DNA from: Roseinatronobacter bogoriensis DSM 18756
GTDB lineage: Bacteria; Pseudomonadota; Alphaproteobacteria; Rhodobacterales; Rhodobacteraceae
Direction of reading: 5' to 3'
Length of the DNA stretch: 64,000 nt
Assembly: GCF_004366635.1 (NCBI RefSeq)
Contig: NZ_SORN01000001.1
Coordinates: forward strand, 882,435-946,434
Positions 1-8,625 of the stretch are shown piece by piece. How positions within the stretch are numbered: position 1 is the stretch's first letter; each line of letters opens with the position of its first letter. The notes under the pieces were generated by a model. It searched no databases, had not been told where the DNA came from, and saw only the letters and a program-made list of their open reading frames with translations. The position numbers were made by a program, and so were the translations under genes.

Positions 1-416
1 TTCTGGGATACCAGATAGCGCATCACAGCATCGGCCCGGCGTTGGCCCAGACGGACATTATAGGCCGCAGTTCCGACCGCATCGGTATGGCCATAGATCG
101 TGAAGCGCAATTCCGGGAATTGGCGCATCCAATGCGCCTGCATCCGCAGGATTGAGCGTGCTTCGTCATCCAGATGGGCGCTGTCAAAGGCAAAATTCAC
201 CATCGAGGGCACTTCGGCATGGAAGCGGCGCGTCATCACCTCTGCCAGGCTGATCTGCCCTGATTGCAGCATTGTGTTATGCATGGTCGGATTGCCAAAT
301 CCGCCCTCATCTATGCTGGCACCCGCCTCTCGGTTGAACGAGTGTTTTGGGTCGCTGCAAGCTGTCAGGCCAAGGCTGGCAGCTCCGATCAGGAAAAAAC
401 GTCTGTCAATTGCCAT
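1..416 (-). CDS. OmpA-family lipoprotein of the Tad pilus locus (3' end cut by window)
   Basis: The reading frame opens at the ATG at 414-416 on the minus strand and runs off the left edge, so about 138 residues are visible. The N-terminus is a lipoprotein signal: RR, a hydrophobic stretch, then the lipobox LTAC, so the mature protein should be acylated on the Cys near residue 20. An OmpA-type peptidoglycan-binding domain follows, with NFAFDSA, then TIYGHTDAVGTAAYNVRLG and QRRADAV, which are the standard family motifs. It lies downstream of cpaC on the same strand, where Rhodobacterales Tad loci usually carry an OmpA-like protein. It probably anchors the secretin complex to the cell wall (inference). 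The C-terminus cannot be judged. Confidence 0.85.
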   Translation of the reverse strand, partial: MAIDRRFFLIGAASLGLTACSDPKHSFNREAGASIDEGGFGNPTMHNTMLQSGQISLAEVMTRRFHAEVPSMVNFAFDSAHLDDEARSILRMQAHWMRQFPELRFTIYGHTDAVGTAAYNVRLGQRRADAVMRYLVSQ

Positions 417-453
417 AACCGGCTCCTTTTTTGAGTGTTCGGGCCTGAGATGA

Positions 454-1818
454 TCAGTCCAGAACATAGCCATAAGAGCCGCCGAATTCCTGGCGGGCAA
501 TTTCACCCAAAGCGCCCGAACCCGGCGCAGCCAGCCGGCCGCTGAGGAACAGATCACGCTCGCTCGGGGGGCGAACACGGTCGGTCGGCAACATCAGGGC
601 ATCGCCGCGCGTGGGTGTGACCAGATGCGCCGTGATCACGATAACCAGTTCGGTCTGGTCGCGCTGATAGTTGGCACTGCGAAACAGGGCACCGAGGACT
701 GGCAATTCCGACAGCCATGGCACGCTGCGAGAGCTTGCGCGGAAATCATCTTCCAGCAGGCCAGCAATGGCGAAGCTTTCTCCATCGCGCAATTCAACCG
801 TTGTCTGGGTTTCGCGGCGACGGAATGCAACAGCGCCTTCCGGCAATCTTGCGCTGGCAACAGTGTCGTCAATTGAACTTACGGCTGCGTCCAGTCGCAG
901 GTTGATGACATTGTCATCCAGCACCCGAGGCGTGAACGCCAATTCTACACCGAAGGGGCGATACTCAATGGTGACATCGCCATCGTTGCGCACTGGCACC
1001 GGGTATTCACCACCCGCCAGAAACGATGCTTGCTGGCCGGACAGGGCAGTCAAGTTGGGTTCTGCCAGGGTGCGCGAAAGCCCTTGAGTTTCCAGCGCTT
1101 CCAGCAAAACCTGCGTTGTCAGCCTGCCACCACCCAGCCGCAGGGCCAGAGCGCCTGCATTGTCGGCGCCGCCGACGGTCGATGTATCGCCAGTCGAGAA
1201 AGAGTTCGTGGAACCAGCATTGACCGACACGGTTGAGCCGAGGCTTTTGCCGATACCGCGCTGCATTTCTGCAAATCTGACCTTCAGCATGACCTGCTGC
1301 GTGCCGCCAACGCTCATCAGGTTGGAAATACGGTCCGGTGCGTAGCGTTGTGCCAGTTCAATCGCCGCATCCAGCCTTGCGGCGGTGGATACAGTGCCAG
1401 ACAGCACGATCCCGTCATTGGCGGTGCGGACCTCGATCTTCTCGTTGGGCAGAATCTGACGCAATCTTTCGCGGAATTCTGCAATATCGGGTGTGACCTG
1501 AACCTCTATATTCGACACAAGTCCGCCATCGGGGCCAAGGATTGTCAGCGTCGTGCGCCCCGGGGTCTTGCCCAGAACATAGATCGACCTGTCCGAGAGC
1601 GTGGAGATGTCAGCAATGCCCGGATTGGCAATGGAGAGTTCGGCGAAAGGGTTGTCGGTTTCGACAACAACCGCCCGGTTCATCGAAACGCGCAAAGTCG
1701 ATGCAGCTGCGCCATTGGCTACACGGAAAGTGTCGGACTGGGCGTGGGCCTGTGGCGCATAACCTGCGCCCAAACTCGCCGATAACAGCACTGCCGCCGC
1801 TACTTGAATGATTTTCAT
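454..1818 (-). CDS. cpaC: CpaC/RcpA-type outer-membrane secretin of the Flp pilus
   Basis: This 454-residue protein forms the outer-membrane channel through which the Flp (type IVb) pilus leaves the cell. The frame is open upstream to 1989, but the ATG at 1818 is preferred: it starts a clear signal peptide (MKIIQ, hydrophobic core, AHA cleavage near residue 26) and has an AAGGCAGG ribosome site. The N-terminal half carries the pilus-secretin N-domain (VVVETDNPFAELSIANPGIAD) and a BON-like segment (EKIEVRTANDGIVLSGTV). The C-terminal half is the secretin domain with the signature region LAEPNLTALSGQQASFLAGG and GVELAFTPRVL. It lies between cpaB and the OmpA lipoprotein, all on the same strand. 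The gap to cpaB is unusually long. Confidence 0.93.
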   Translation of the reverse strand: MKIIQVAAAVLLSASLGAGYAPQAHAQSDTFRVANGAAASTLRVSMNRAVVVETDNPFAELSIANPGIADISTLSDRSIYVLGKTPGRTTLTILGPDGGLVSNIEVQVTPDIAEFRERLRQILPNEKIEVRTANDGIVLSGTVSTAARLDAAIELAQRYAPDRISNLMSVGGTQQVMLKVRFAEMQRGIGKSLGSTVSVNAGSTNSFSTGDTSTVGGADNAGALALRLGGGRLTTQVLLEALETQGLSRTLAEPNLTALSGQQASFLAGGEYPVPVRNDGDVTIEYRPFGVELAFTPRVLDDNVINLRLDAAVSSIDDTVASARLPEGAVAFRRRETQTTVELRDGESFAIAGLLEDDFRASSRSVPWLSELPVLGALFRSANYQRDQTELVIVITAHLVTPTRGDALMLPTDRVRPPSERDLFLSGRLAAPGSGALGEIARQEFGGSYGYVLD

Positions 1819-2063
1819 GTTGCCTGCCTTTTGAAACTGCTCTTCATCTTTGTCCTGCCTCTGACGGGCATTTTTGGACAGGTCGGATCGTTGCTGTTTT
1901 ACCGAATTTTGCCAAACTATGCGCCAAAGCAGATTTTTTTTCAATAATCTTGTGCTTAGACGGCGATATTGATGTGGTTTTCGCAACAAGACTTGGCAAT
2001 GCTGCTATATCTGGGGAAAAATCACGGCCTGACCACGTGATCTGGGTGTTGGTTTGTGGTGAC

Positions 2064-2090
2064 GGGCTGCAACCTTAGCGTGTGCAGCCC
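2064..2090. other. Hairpin in the long cpaB-cpaC gap
   Basis: The 313-base stretch between the cpaB stop and the cpaC start (1819-2131) contains no convincing gene. It holds an 8-bp perfect inverted repeat, GGGCTGCA at 2064-2071 and TGCAGCCC at 2083-2090, with an 11-nt loop. A CTTTT tail follows on the plus strand only, so it is not a clean terminator for the minus-strand pilus operon. A second, weaker repeat (ATCACG/CGTGAT) lies near 2021-2041, and an AT-rich block lies near 1931-1950 upstream of cpaC. A separate cpaC promoter or an mRNA processing site is possible, but this is inference. Confidence 0.4.
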
Positions 2091-2131
2091 CTTTTCTGTC
2101 AGAAATCAGACATGCTCAACCCTGGTTCCAA

Positions 2132-2965
2132 TCAGTTGGTGCAGGGGATTTCGATCAGCACCATTTCATTGCCGCGACGGGTGCGGACGTGGCATTTCTG
2201 CTCCACCTCTACCTGCCGTTCTTCGCGCACGATGCCCAGAAGCCGATCTTGGGTCATTTCGATTGAGCCGGTCGCTGCCCGGTCATCTGCCCCGACAAGG
2301 GCAAGTGACAGACGCCCGGAATTCTGGGCTTGCGCCAAGGCGGCGGCCTGTTCTGCCGAAGCCTCGACCGTGACGGTGCGTGCGTCCGTTGCGACGGCAG
2401 CCCGATCCATATCCGCGCTTTGGTTCACTGCGATGATGCGCACCTGTGTGTCGATCAGTTGTGTTATTTCACCAGAATTGCTGCTGCGCCCGGTCCAGAA
2501 GATATCGACATGATCACCCGGGCGCAAAAAACCCGCCACGCCGCTGGTCTGGTTGACGGCAATGGTGAAAGCGCGTTTGCCAGGGCTGAGAAGCGATGTG
2601 ATGCCTGCTGCCTTGCCCGGTGCGGTCAGTTTCGTTGGCAAGACCATTTCAAGGCGGTCCATCGTGCGCAAAACGGTCCGTTCATCAATTCCGGCAGGGA
2701 ACATCTCATCCATGTTTGTCAGCGCGCCTTCTGGCACTGCATAGGCCGGGAAGGGGGCCAGCGCGATATCTGCACGTCTGACGCGTTCGCCGTAGCGCAG
2801 GTCTTTCAGCGTGACGAGGACATTGACCATTTCGACATTATTGGCATTCGCACGCGCCTGCGCCAGTTCGGATTGCATGGCGCTTATATAGCTGTGGGTT
2901 TGCATGGCGGCGAAGCCAGCAAGGCCAAGGCCAGCAACAAGTACAAGTGCAAAGACGCTTCGCAT
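2132..2965 (-). CDS. cpaB: CpaB, Flp pilus assembly protein with SAF domain
   Basis: This 277-residue protein belongs to the CpaB/RcpC family of Flp pilus assembly factors, which act in the periplasm with the secretin CpaC. An N-terminal membrane anchor or uncleaved signal is visible at about residues 4-20. A SAF-type domain follows (VLVTLKDLRYGERVRRADIA, then FPAYAVPEGA), as does the family motif PGDHVDIFWTGR near residue 150. The C-terminus contains paired Cys residues (CHVRTRRG and IPCTN), which could form a disulfide. The length is normal for the family. It lies downstream of the pilin, separated by a strong hairpin, and upstream of cpaC. Confidence 0.92.
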   Translation of the reverse strand: MRSVFALVLVAGLGLAGFAAMQTHSYISAMQSELAQARANANNVEMVNVLVTLKDLRYGERVRRADIALAPFPAYAVPEGALTNMDEMFPAGIDERTVLRTMDRLEMVLPTKLTAPGKAAGITSLLSPGKRAFTIAVNQTSGVAGFLRPGDHVDIFWTGRSSNSGEITQLIDTQVRIIAVNQSADMDRAAVATDARTVTVEASAEQAAALAQAQNSGRLSLALVGADDRAATGSIEMTQDRLLGIVREERQVEVEQKCHVRTRRGNEMVLIEIPCTN

Positions 2966-3105
2966 GACAGTATCCTTTTCGCGCTGCGCGCTGTGCGCAG
3001 AAACAATTCAAGTCTAAGGCGCGTATAACAATGGATTCGGGCAACAAGAGGCTGGGTTTGTGGCGTGAATGTGGCGGTGCGGATGCGCAGGGTGACAGCA
3101 TGGCA

Positions 3106-3134
3106 AAAGGCCGCAAGCAATGCTTGCGGCCTTT
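3106..3134 (-). terminator. Hairpin between pilin gene and cpaB
   Basis: There is a 13-bp perfect stem (3106-3118 with 3122-3134) with a 3-nt loop. On the minus strand it follows the pilin stop at 3172 and ends in CCTTTTGCC, a short U-tract. It probably acts as a partial terminator or a 3'-end stabiliser, so that pilin mRNA outnumbers the assembly genes downstream. This is inference from position and structure. Confidence 0.6.
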
Positions 3135-3171
3135 GAATGGGGTCATCAGGAAATTACCCCTGTCCGGGTGA

Positions 3172-3402
3172 TCAGCTGCCACCTTCGCCAGTGCCGATCG
3201 TCAGGTCGCCCGACTCTGGGTCGAAGGTCGCACCGCTGAGCGAGTTGGAAATTCTTTCGCCCATGTCTTCCACACCGCCGCGCACCGATGCGACAACTGC
3301 AATGCCCAGGCCCACGATGGCGGCTGTCAGGACAACCCAGTCAACTGTCACGGCGCCGGATTCGTCTGCTGCGAAGTTCTTGATATTTGCAAAGAAGGTC
3401 AT
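3172..3402 (-). CDS. Flp-like type IVb pilin / prepilin-like small protein
   Basis: This 76-residue protein has a short polar leader ending in DESG. A hydrophobic helix follows (AVTVDWVVLTAAIVGLGIAV) and then a short acidic, glycine-rich tail. This is the layout of type IVb prepilins, which the Tad prepilin peptidase cuts after the Gly. The usual Glu at +5 followed by Tyr is replaced here by Asp-Trp, a variant also seen in alphaproteobacterial pilin-like proteins as far as I recall. The start is supported by GGAGAATAAAC. It is the first gene of the visible Tad locus, is followed by a hairpin, and then by cpaB and cpaC. It could be the major pilin or a minor pseudopilin. Confidence 0.8.
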   Translation of the reverse strand: MTFFANIKNFAADESGAVTVDWVVLTAAIVGLGIAVVASVRGGVEDMGERISNSLSGATFDPESGDLTIGTGEGGS

Positions 3403-3744
3403 GTTTATTCTCCAGGTTTGAACGTTTCTACTCAGCCTCGGATCACTTGGTTAATGGTGGGATCACCGTCTGGCTGAGAACAATAAAGCCCTTGAACGGT
3501 GTCGAGAATGGGGCAGGTTTCGGACGATTTGGAGATTTATTCTCTCTTAATAGTTTTTTTTGTTTCGTGATTAACGGGGGCTTACTGATTCACTGCCGGA
3601 TTGTTTCCGCATTGCGGAGAATCCGCCGGAAATGCATCTGTGCAACACCAAATCCACGCATCCCCACCCCAAGCGGGAAAAATCTGGAAAGGGCTGCTTC
3701 AACACGGCATATTGGCCCAAAATAATGAAAGAGCAGTAAATCCG
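3403..3744. promoter_or_regulatory. Divergent intergenic region, pilin / lytic transglycosylase
   Basis: This 342-base gap separates two divergent genes and should hold both promoters. The middle (about 3535-3575) is clearly AT-rich with a run of eight T, unlike the surrounding coding DNA. I see no tRNA, strong repeat or convincing small gene. TTAA occurs near 3450, 3547 and 3571, but never with the 7-nt spacing of a CtrA box. Confidence 0.45.
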
Positions 3745-4617
3745 ATGTTGTATTCGCGGCTTTCTCGCCCGCTCGCAGTTTCTTGCGCGGTCCTTGGCAT
3801 CAGTGCGCCTGTGGCGCTGCCCGCCTTGGCAGAGGTGCCCCCATCGGTTGCTGCACCCGCGCCGGGGGATTTTTCGTTCCGGCGTGTGCAGGTGTCCCCG
3901 ACTCAGACAGGGCCACGTATCACAGTTCAGATCGACCCGGAAGAGCAAGCCCGCATGCTGGCCGTCGCCCCCAAGGTTGCTCCGGTTATTGTCCCGCGTG
4001 CGCCGGGCGGGCAGGCGCCTGCATCGGGCTATGCGTGGTTCTGGGAGGCAGTCTCGCCCAAGCTGGAAGATAAGTCCGGCCGCTTTCTGTCGGCAGTCGC
4101 CGCGCTGAATTCGCCGGTGGAAGGGCGTTCCGTGCGTGCCCCGCGTATGCAGTTCCTGCAAGATATTGCCAGTGCGCATGGTGCGCATATTCTGCGCGCG
4201 TCAGTTGGTACGAATGTCTCGCCTGCTTTAGCGCTGGCGGTGATTGCGGTGGAATCGGCGGGGCGTGTCGAAGCGGTCAGTTCAGCTGGCGCACAGGGCC
4301 TGATGCAGCTTATTCCCGCCACTGCCGAGCGGTTTGGCGTGTCCAACGCCTTTGACAGCGCAGAGAATATTCGCGGCGGGATCCAGTATCTGGATTGGCT
4401 GCTGACGCATTTCGACAATGATGTGGTGCTGGCGCTTGCGGGCTATAATGCTGGCGAAGGGGCCGTGCGGCGCAACAATGGCGTGCCGCCCTTTGCCGAG
4501 ACGCGCGATTACGTGCCCAAGGTGCTGGCCGCATGGCTGGTTGCGCGGGGTCTATGCGCAACCGTGCCCGAATTGCCAACAGATGGCTGTGTGTTCAAGA
4601 TCGGGCAGGCGGGCTAA
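3745..4617 (+). CDS. Secreted lytic murein transglycosylase (SLT family)
   Basis: This 290-residue protein should cleave the glycan strands of peptidoglycan in the periplasm. The frame is open from 3601, but the ATG at 3745 begins a good signal peptide (MLYSRLSRPLAVSC, then ALPALA) and is preferred. The catalytic SLT domain occupies the C-terminal half. Its motifs are ALAVIAVESAGRVEAVSSAG, with the catalytic Glu in the VES stretch, GAQGLMQLIPATAERFGV, and ALAGYNAGEGAV with NYxP-like RDYVPKV. It stands alone between the pilus locus and a convergent CoA-transferase operon. Nearby pilus genes might use it for wall remodelling, but this gene is divergent from them. Confidence 0.9.
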   Translation: MLYSRLSRPLAVSCAVLGISAPVALPALAEVPPSVAAPAPGDFSFRRVQVSPTQTGPRITVQIDPEEQARMLAVAPKVAPVIVPRAPGGQAPASGYAWFWEAVSPKLEDKSGRFLSAVAALNSPVEGRSVRAPRMQFLQDIASAHGAHILRASVGTNVSPALALAVIAVESAGRVEAVSSAGAQGLMQLIPATAERFGVSNAFDSAENIRGGIQYLDWLLTHFDNDVVLALAGYNAGEGAVRRNNGVPPFAETRDYVPKVLAAWLVARGLCATVPELPTDGCVFKIGQAG

Positions 4618-4635
4618 GCGCCCGCCCGCGACGGT

Positions 4636-5265
4636 TCAATTGACGATTGCTGCCTCGGTCGCGGCGCGGATTTCGTCCTCGGTGACGCCCTCGGCGCATT
4701 CAATAATCTTCAAGCCGCCCTCGACCACATCCAGAACGCCCAGATTGGTGATGATGCGCTTGACCACGCCCTGCGCTGTCAGCGGCAGGGTACAGGCCTT
4801 AAGCAGCTTGGACTCGCCCGCCTTGTTGGTGTGGTCCATGACTACGATCACACGCTCGACCCCGGCGACAAGGTCCATCGCGCCGCCCATGCCCTTGACG
4901 AGCTTGCCGGGGATCATCCAGTTGGCAATATCGCCATTCTCGGCCACTTCCATCGCGCCCAGAATTGCCATGTTGATCTTGCCACCGCGAATCATCGCAA
5001 AAGATTCGGCGCTGTCGAAATAGGCCGTGTTTGGCAGCGCCGTGACCGTCTGCTTGCCTGCGTTGATCAGATCGGCATCCACTTCATTCTCGGTGGGGAA
5101 GGGGCCAATGCCCAGCATTCCGTTTTCCGATTGCAGCGTGACCTGCACGCCCTCGGGGATGTAATTGGCCACCAGCGTCGGAATCCCGATGCCAAGGTTC
5201 ACATACATCCCGTCCTGCAATTCCTGTGCCGCCCGTGCGGCCATCTGGTTGCGGTCCCATGCCAT
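4636..5265 (-). CDS. scoB: 3-oxoacid CoA-transferase, subunit B
   Basis: This 209-residue protein is the small subunit of a family I CoA-transferase that moves CoA between succinyl-CoA or acetyl-CoA and a short-chain 3-oxoacid such as acetoacetate. The catalytic Glu should lie in SENGMLGIGPF near residue 50, matching the family ExG pattern. GMGGAMDLVAGVERVIVVMD is another hallmark stretch. Its start is 13 bases after the subunit A stop and has a GAGGGGGAAAG ribosome site. Subunits A and B form one operon. The substrate cannot be fixed from sequence alone; AtoDA- or PcaIJ-like roles are alternatives. Confidence 0.9.
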   Translation of the reverse strand: MAWDRNQMAARAAQELQDGMYVNLGIGIPTLVANYIPEGVQVTLQSENGMLGIGPFPTENEVDADLINAGKQTVTALPNTAYFDSAESFAMIRGGKINMAILGAMEVAENGDIANWMIPGKLVKGMGGAMDLVAGVERVIVVMDHTNKAGESKLLKACTLPLTAQGVVKRIITNLGVLDVVEGGLKIIECAEGVTEDEIRAATEAAIVN

Positions 5266-5278
5266 GTGTCTTTCCCCC

Positions 5279-5974
5279 TCAAGCCGTGCGCACTGTGCGC
5301 TGTTCGATGCGTTTTTCGTGCTGGCCCTGAATCAGCCGGTTCACATAGATGCCGGGCAGATGGATGTGATCGGGGTCCAGTGTGCCCGGCTCGACGATTT
5401 CCTCGACCTCCAGCACGCAGACGCGCCCGCATTTGGCGGCGGGCGGGTTGAAATTGCGCGCGGTCTTGCGGAAGATCGCGTTGCCGGTTGTGTCGGCCTT
5501 CCATGCCTTGACGATGGACAGGTCCGCAAAGATGCCGCGTTCCAGAATATAGGTCTCGCCGCCGAATTCCTTGTGTTCCTTGCCTTCGGCAATAACTGTG
5601 CCCACGCCAGTTTTGGTGTAAAAGCCCGCAATGCCCGCACCACCTGCGCGCATCCGTTCAGCCAGCGTGCCTTGCGGGTTGAATTCCAGTTCCAACTCGC
5701 CTGACAAATACTGGCGCATGAATTCGGCATTCTCGCCCACGTAAGAGGACATCATCTTCTTGATCTGGCGGGTTTTCAGCAAAACCCCCAGCCCGAAATC
5801 ATCCACCCCGCAATTGTTCGATGCGATGGTGATATCCTTCGTGCCTGCCTCGCGGATGGCGTCGATCAGCAATTCGGGAATGCCGCACAGGCCGAACCCG
5901 CCCGCTGCAATTGTCATCCCGTCGAATAGCAGCCCGTCAAGGGCCTCATTCGCTGAGCCGTAGACCTTTTTCAT
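5279..5974 (-). CDS. scoA: 3-oxoacid CoA-transferase, subunit A
   Basis: This 231-residue protein is the alpha subunit of the same CoA-transferase. It starts with MKKVYGSANEALDGLLFDGM and has the glycine-rich family signature MTIAAGGFGLCGIPELLI near residue 20. GGAGIAGFYTKTGVGT lies in the middle. Its length fits the family. It is the first gene of the two-gene operon and lies downstream of topA on the same strand, across an 80-base gap that contains an imperfect hairpin. It probably takes part in ketone-body or acetoacetate use (family knowledge). Confidence 0.9.
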   Translation of the reverse strand: MKKVYGSANEALDGLLFDGMTIAAGGFGLCGIPELLIDAIREAGTKDITIASNNCGVDDFGLGVLLKTRQIKKMMSSYVGENAEFMRQYLSGELELEFNPQGTLAERMRAGGAGIAGFYTKTGVGTVIAEGKEHKEFGGETYILERGIFADLSIVKAWKADTTGNAIFRKTARNFNPPAAKCGRVCVLEVEEIVEPGTLDPDHIHLPGIYVNRLIQGQHEKRIEQRTVRTA

Positions 5975-6054
5975 CGCGCAACTCCCTCATGTCACATGGT
6001 TGCGGAATAAGTGACGCGGCGTTGCGGCGAAGTCAACCTGTCGCCTGCGATCAC

Positions 6055-8625
6055 TTATTTTGCAGCTTTTGTCGCAGGTTTCTTTTTGGCGGCCGGCTTC
6101 TTTGCTGCGGGCTTCTTCGCCGCCGGTTTTTTGGCGGCGGCCTTTTTCTTTGGCTTGGCACTGGCCTTGGCATTCACCAGTTCAATCGCCTGCTCCAGCG
6201 TGATCTCTTCGGGGGCCATGTCCTTGGGCAAGGTTGCATTGACCTTTTCCCATTTCACATAGGGACCATAGCGCCCTTTCATCACAGCCAGCGCACCGCC
6301 ATCGGGGTGGTCGCCCAGGGTTTTCAACGGCTCTGCTGCGGCGGCGCGGCCGCGTTCGGGTTTTGAGGCCAGCACCTCGACGGCGCGGTTCATGCCAATG
6401 GTAAAGACTTCGTCCACATCGGGCAGATTGGCATATTTCTTGCCATGCTTCACGAAGGGGCCATAGCGGCCAATGCCTGCCTCGATCAACTCGCCATCAT
6501 CGGGGTGTGGGCCGACAGGGCGGGGCAGGGACAACAGCATCAGCGCGCGTTCCAGGTCTATACTGTCCACCTCCCAGCCCTTTGGCAGAGAGGCGCGCGG
6601 GGGCTTGGGGTCTTCCTTGGTTGCTTCGCCACGCTGCACATAAGGGCCAAACCGGCCTGTGCGCAGGCTGATCGGGTCGCCATTGTCATGGCCCAGCAAT
6701 TTTCCATCGCCCGACAATTCCGCATTGCCATCTTCACCGGCGAGCGGGCGGGTGTAACGGCAGTCGGGGTAATTGTTGCACCCGATGAAAGCGCCGCCAG
6801 AGCGCGCGGTCTTCAGGTTCAGTCGTCCTGCGCCACATTTGGGGCAGACGCGCGGGTCGGTGCCATCTTCGCGCGGGGGGTAGAGATGCGGGGCCAGAAC
6901 CTCGTCGATCTTTTCCAGCACTTCGGTGATGCGCAATTCGGATGTTTCGGCAATTGCTGCCGAGAAGTCGCGCCAGAACCGCGCCAGAACATCCTTGTAG
7001 TCACGATCGCCCGCCGAAACATCGTCAAGCTGCGCTTCAAGATCGGCGGTGAAATCATATTCCAGATAGCGGCGGAAATAATTGACCAGAAAGATGGTGA
7101 CCAGCCGCCCCTTGTCCTGTGCGATCAGGCGGTTCTTGTCCTTGGTGACATAGCCGCGATCCTGAATCGTGGTGACGATGCTGGCATAGGTGGATGGTCG
7201 GCCAATGCCCAGTTCTTCCATGCGCTTGACCAGCGTGGCCTCGGTATAGCGGGGCGGGGGCTGGGTGAAATGCTGTTCAGGGGTGACGCTGTGTTTGGTC
7301 AGGGCATCGCCTTGCGCCATTTGCGGCAGGCGCTTGTCATCGTCATCAATGACATCATCGCGCCCTTCCTCATAGACCTTGAGGAAGCCATCAAACAGCA
7401 CCACCTGCCCTGTGGCGCGCAGGCCGACTTGTCCGTCCTTGCTGCCAATCTCGACCGTGGTGCGTTCCAGCCGCGCGGCCTCCATCTGGCCTGCAATCGT
7501 GCGTTTCCAGATCAGGTCATAAAGCTTGCGCTGGTCATTATCGGTGATTTTCAGCTTGTCGGGGCTGACGGCCATATCGGTGGGGCGGATGCATTCATGC
7601 GCTTCCTGCGCGTTCTTGGCCTTGTTTTTGTACATGCGCGGGGATTTGGGCACATAATCCGCCCCGTAGCGAGCTTTGATCACGTCGCGCGCAGCCATCA
7701 CGGCCTCGGGGGCCATGTCGATCCCGTCTGTACGCATGTAAGTAATATAGCCCGCTTCATAGAGGCGCTGAGCGGTAGACATGCAATGTTTCGCCCCCAT
7801 GCCGAATTTGCGGCTGGCTTCCTGCTGCAAGGTCGAGGTCATGAACGGTGCCGAGGGGTTGCGGCTGGCGGGTTTCGCCTCGACCGAAGTAACTGTGAGG
7901 TCACGTGAACGCACGGCCTGAACGGCGAGTTCCGCCGCCTCGCCGGTTGCAATATCGAACTTGTCCAGCTTCTTGCCCGCAAGGCTGACCAGCTTGGCGG
8001 TGAAATCCTGCCCGCGCGGGGTGGCCAGGGCGGCGCTGACACTCCAGTATTCCTGCGCGCGAAAGGCCTCGATCTCCATTTCGCGTTCGACAATCAGGCG
8101 CAGGCAGACCGATTGTACCCGCCCCGCCGACTTCGCGCCGGGCAGTTTGCGCCACAGTACCGGGCTGAGGTTGAAGCCCACCAGATAGTCCAGCGCGCGG
8201 CGCGCAAGATAGGCATGGACCAGCGGCATATCCACATCGCGGGGGGACTTCATCGCCTCGGTCACGGCGTCTTTGGTGATCGCGTTGAACACAACACGCT
8301 TGACGGGGGTGGTTTTCTTGATCGCGCGTGACTTGGCCAATGCCTCTGTCAGGTGCCAGGAAATTGCCTCGCCTTCGCGGTCGGGGTCGGTTGCAAGAAT
8401 CAACTCATTGTCGTCTTTCAGCGCGTCCGAGATCGCCTTGAGGTGCTTGCGGGAATCGCTGGCGACTTCCCATGACATTTCGAATTCATGCTCTGTATCG
8501 ACCGAGCCATCCTTGGGTGGCAGGTCGCGCACATGGCCGTAAGAGGCCAGAACAGTGTAGCCAGTGCCAAGGTATTTGTTGATGGTTTTTGCCTTGGCGG
8601 GCGACTCGACGACGACAACTGCCAT
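6055..8625 (-). CDS. topA: DNA topoisomerase I (type IA)
   Basis: This 856-residue enzyme relaxes negative supercoils. The frame is open to 8703, but the ATG at 8625 has an AGAGGAATTT ribosome site and begins the Toprim domain directly (VVVESPAKAKTI). DPDREGEAISWH gives the acidic metal-binding residues, and the catalytic Tyr is about residue 296 in GYITYMRTDG. One CxxC...C zinc ribbon follows (CPKCG, then GCNNYPDC). Several topoisomerase C-terminal repeats follow (GRFGPYVQRGE, GRYGPFVKHGKKYANLP, GRYGPYVKWEK). The protein ends in a Lys/Ala-rich tail of AAKKP repeats, typical of alphaproteobacterial TopA and likely to bind DNA. dprA lies directly upstream. Confidence 0.97.
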   Translation of the reverse strand: MAVVVVESPAKAKTINKYLGTGYTVLASYGHVRDLPPKDGSVDTEHEFEMSWEVASDSRKHLKAISDALKDDNELILATDPDREGEAISWHLTEALAKSRAIKKTTPVKRVVFNAITKDAVTEAMKSPRDVDMPLVHAYLARRALDYLVGFNLSPVLWRKLPGAKSAGRVQSVCLRLIVEREMEIEAFRAQEYWSVSAALATPRGQDFTAKLVSLAGKKLDKFDIATGEAAELAVQAVRSRDLTVTSVEAKPASRNPSAPFMTSTLQQEASRKFGMGAKHCMSTAQRLYEAGYITYMRTDGIDMAPEAVMAARDVIKARYGADYVPKSPRMYKNKAKNAQEAHECIRPTDMAVSPDKLKITDNDQRKLYDLIWKRTIAGQMEAARLERTTVEIGSKDGQVGLRATGQVVLFDGFLKVYEEGRDDVIDDDDKRLPQMAQGDALTKHSVTPEQHFTQPPPRYTEATLVKRMEELGIGRPSTYASIVTTIQDRGYVTKDKNRLIAQDKGRLVTIFLVNYFRRYLEYDFTADLEAQLDDVSAGDRDYKDVLARFWRDFSAAIAETSELRITEVLEKIDEVLAPHLYPPREDGTDPRVCPKCGAGRLNLKTARSGGAFIGCNNYPDCRYTRPLAGEDGNAELSGDGKLLGHDNGDPISLRTGRFGPYVQRGEATKEDPKPPRASLPKGWEVDSIDLERALMLLSLPRPVGPHPDDGELIEAGIGRYGPFVKHGKKYANLPDVDEVFTIGMNRAVEVLASKPERGRAAAAEPLKTLGDHPDGGALAVMKGRYGPYVKWEKVNATLPKDMAPEEITLEQAIELVNAKASAKPKKKAAAKKPAAKKPAAKKPAAKKKPATKAAK

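Noticed and set aside
4608..4626. GC hairpin GGCGGGC/GCCCGCC over the lytic transglycosylase stop
   Set aside because: Only seven base pairs with no T-tract; common by chance at this base composition.
6006..6059. Inverted repeat AATAAGTGA/TCACTTATT around the topA stop
   Set aside because: A nested GGCGA/TCGCC stem exists, but the loop is long, there is no U-tract, and one arm overlaps the stop codon; evidence for a terminator is too thin.
6445..7908. Long open frame (about 487 codons) on the plus strand opposite topA
   Set aside because: It lies wholly within topA on the other strand, has no recognisable motifs or start signal, and is a normal antisense shadow of GC-rich coding DNA.
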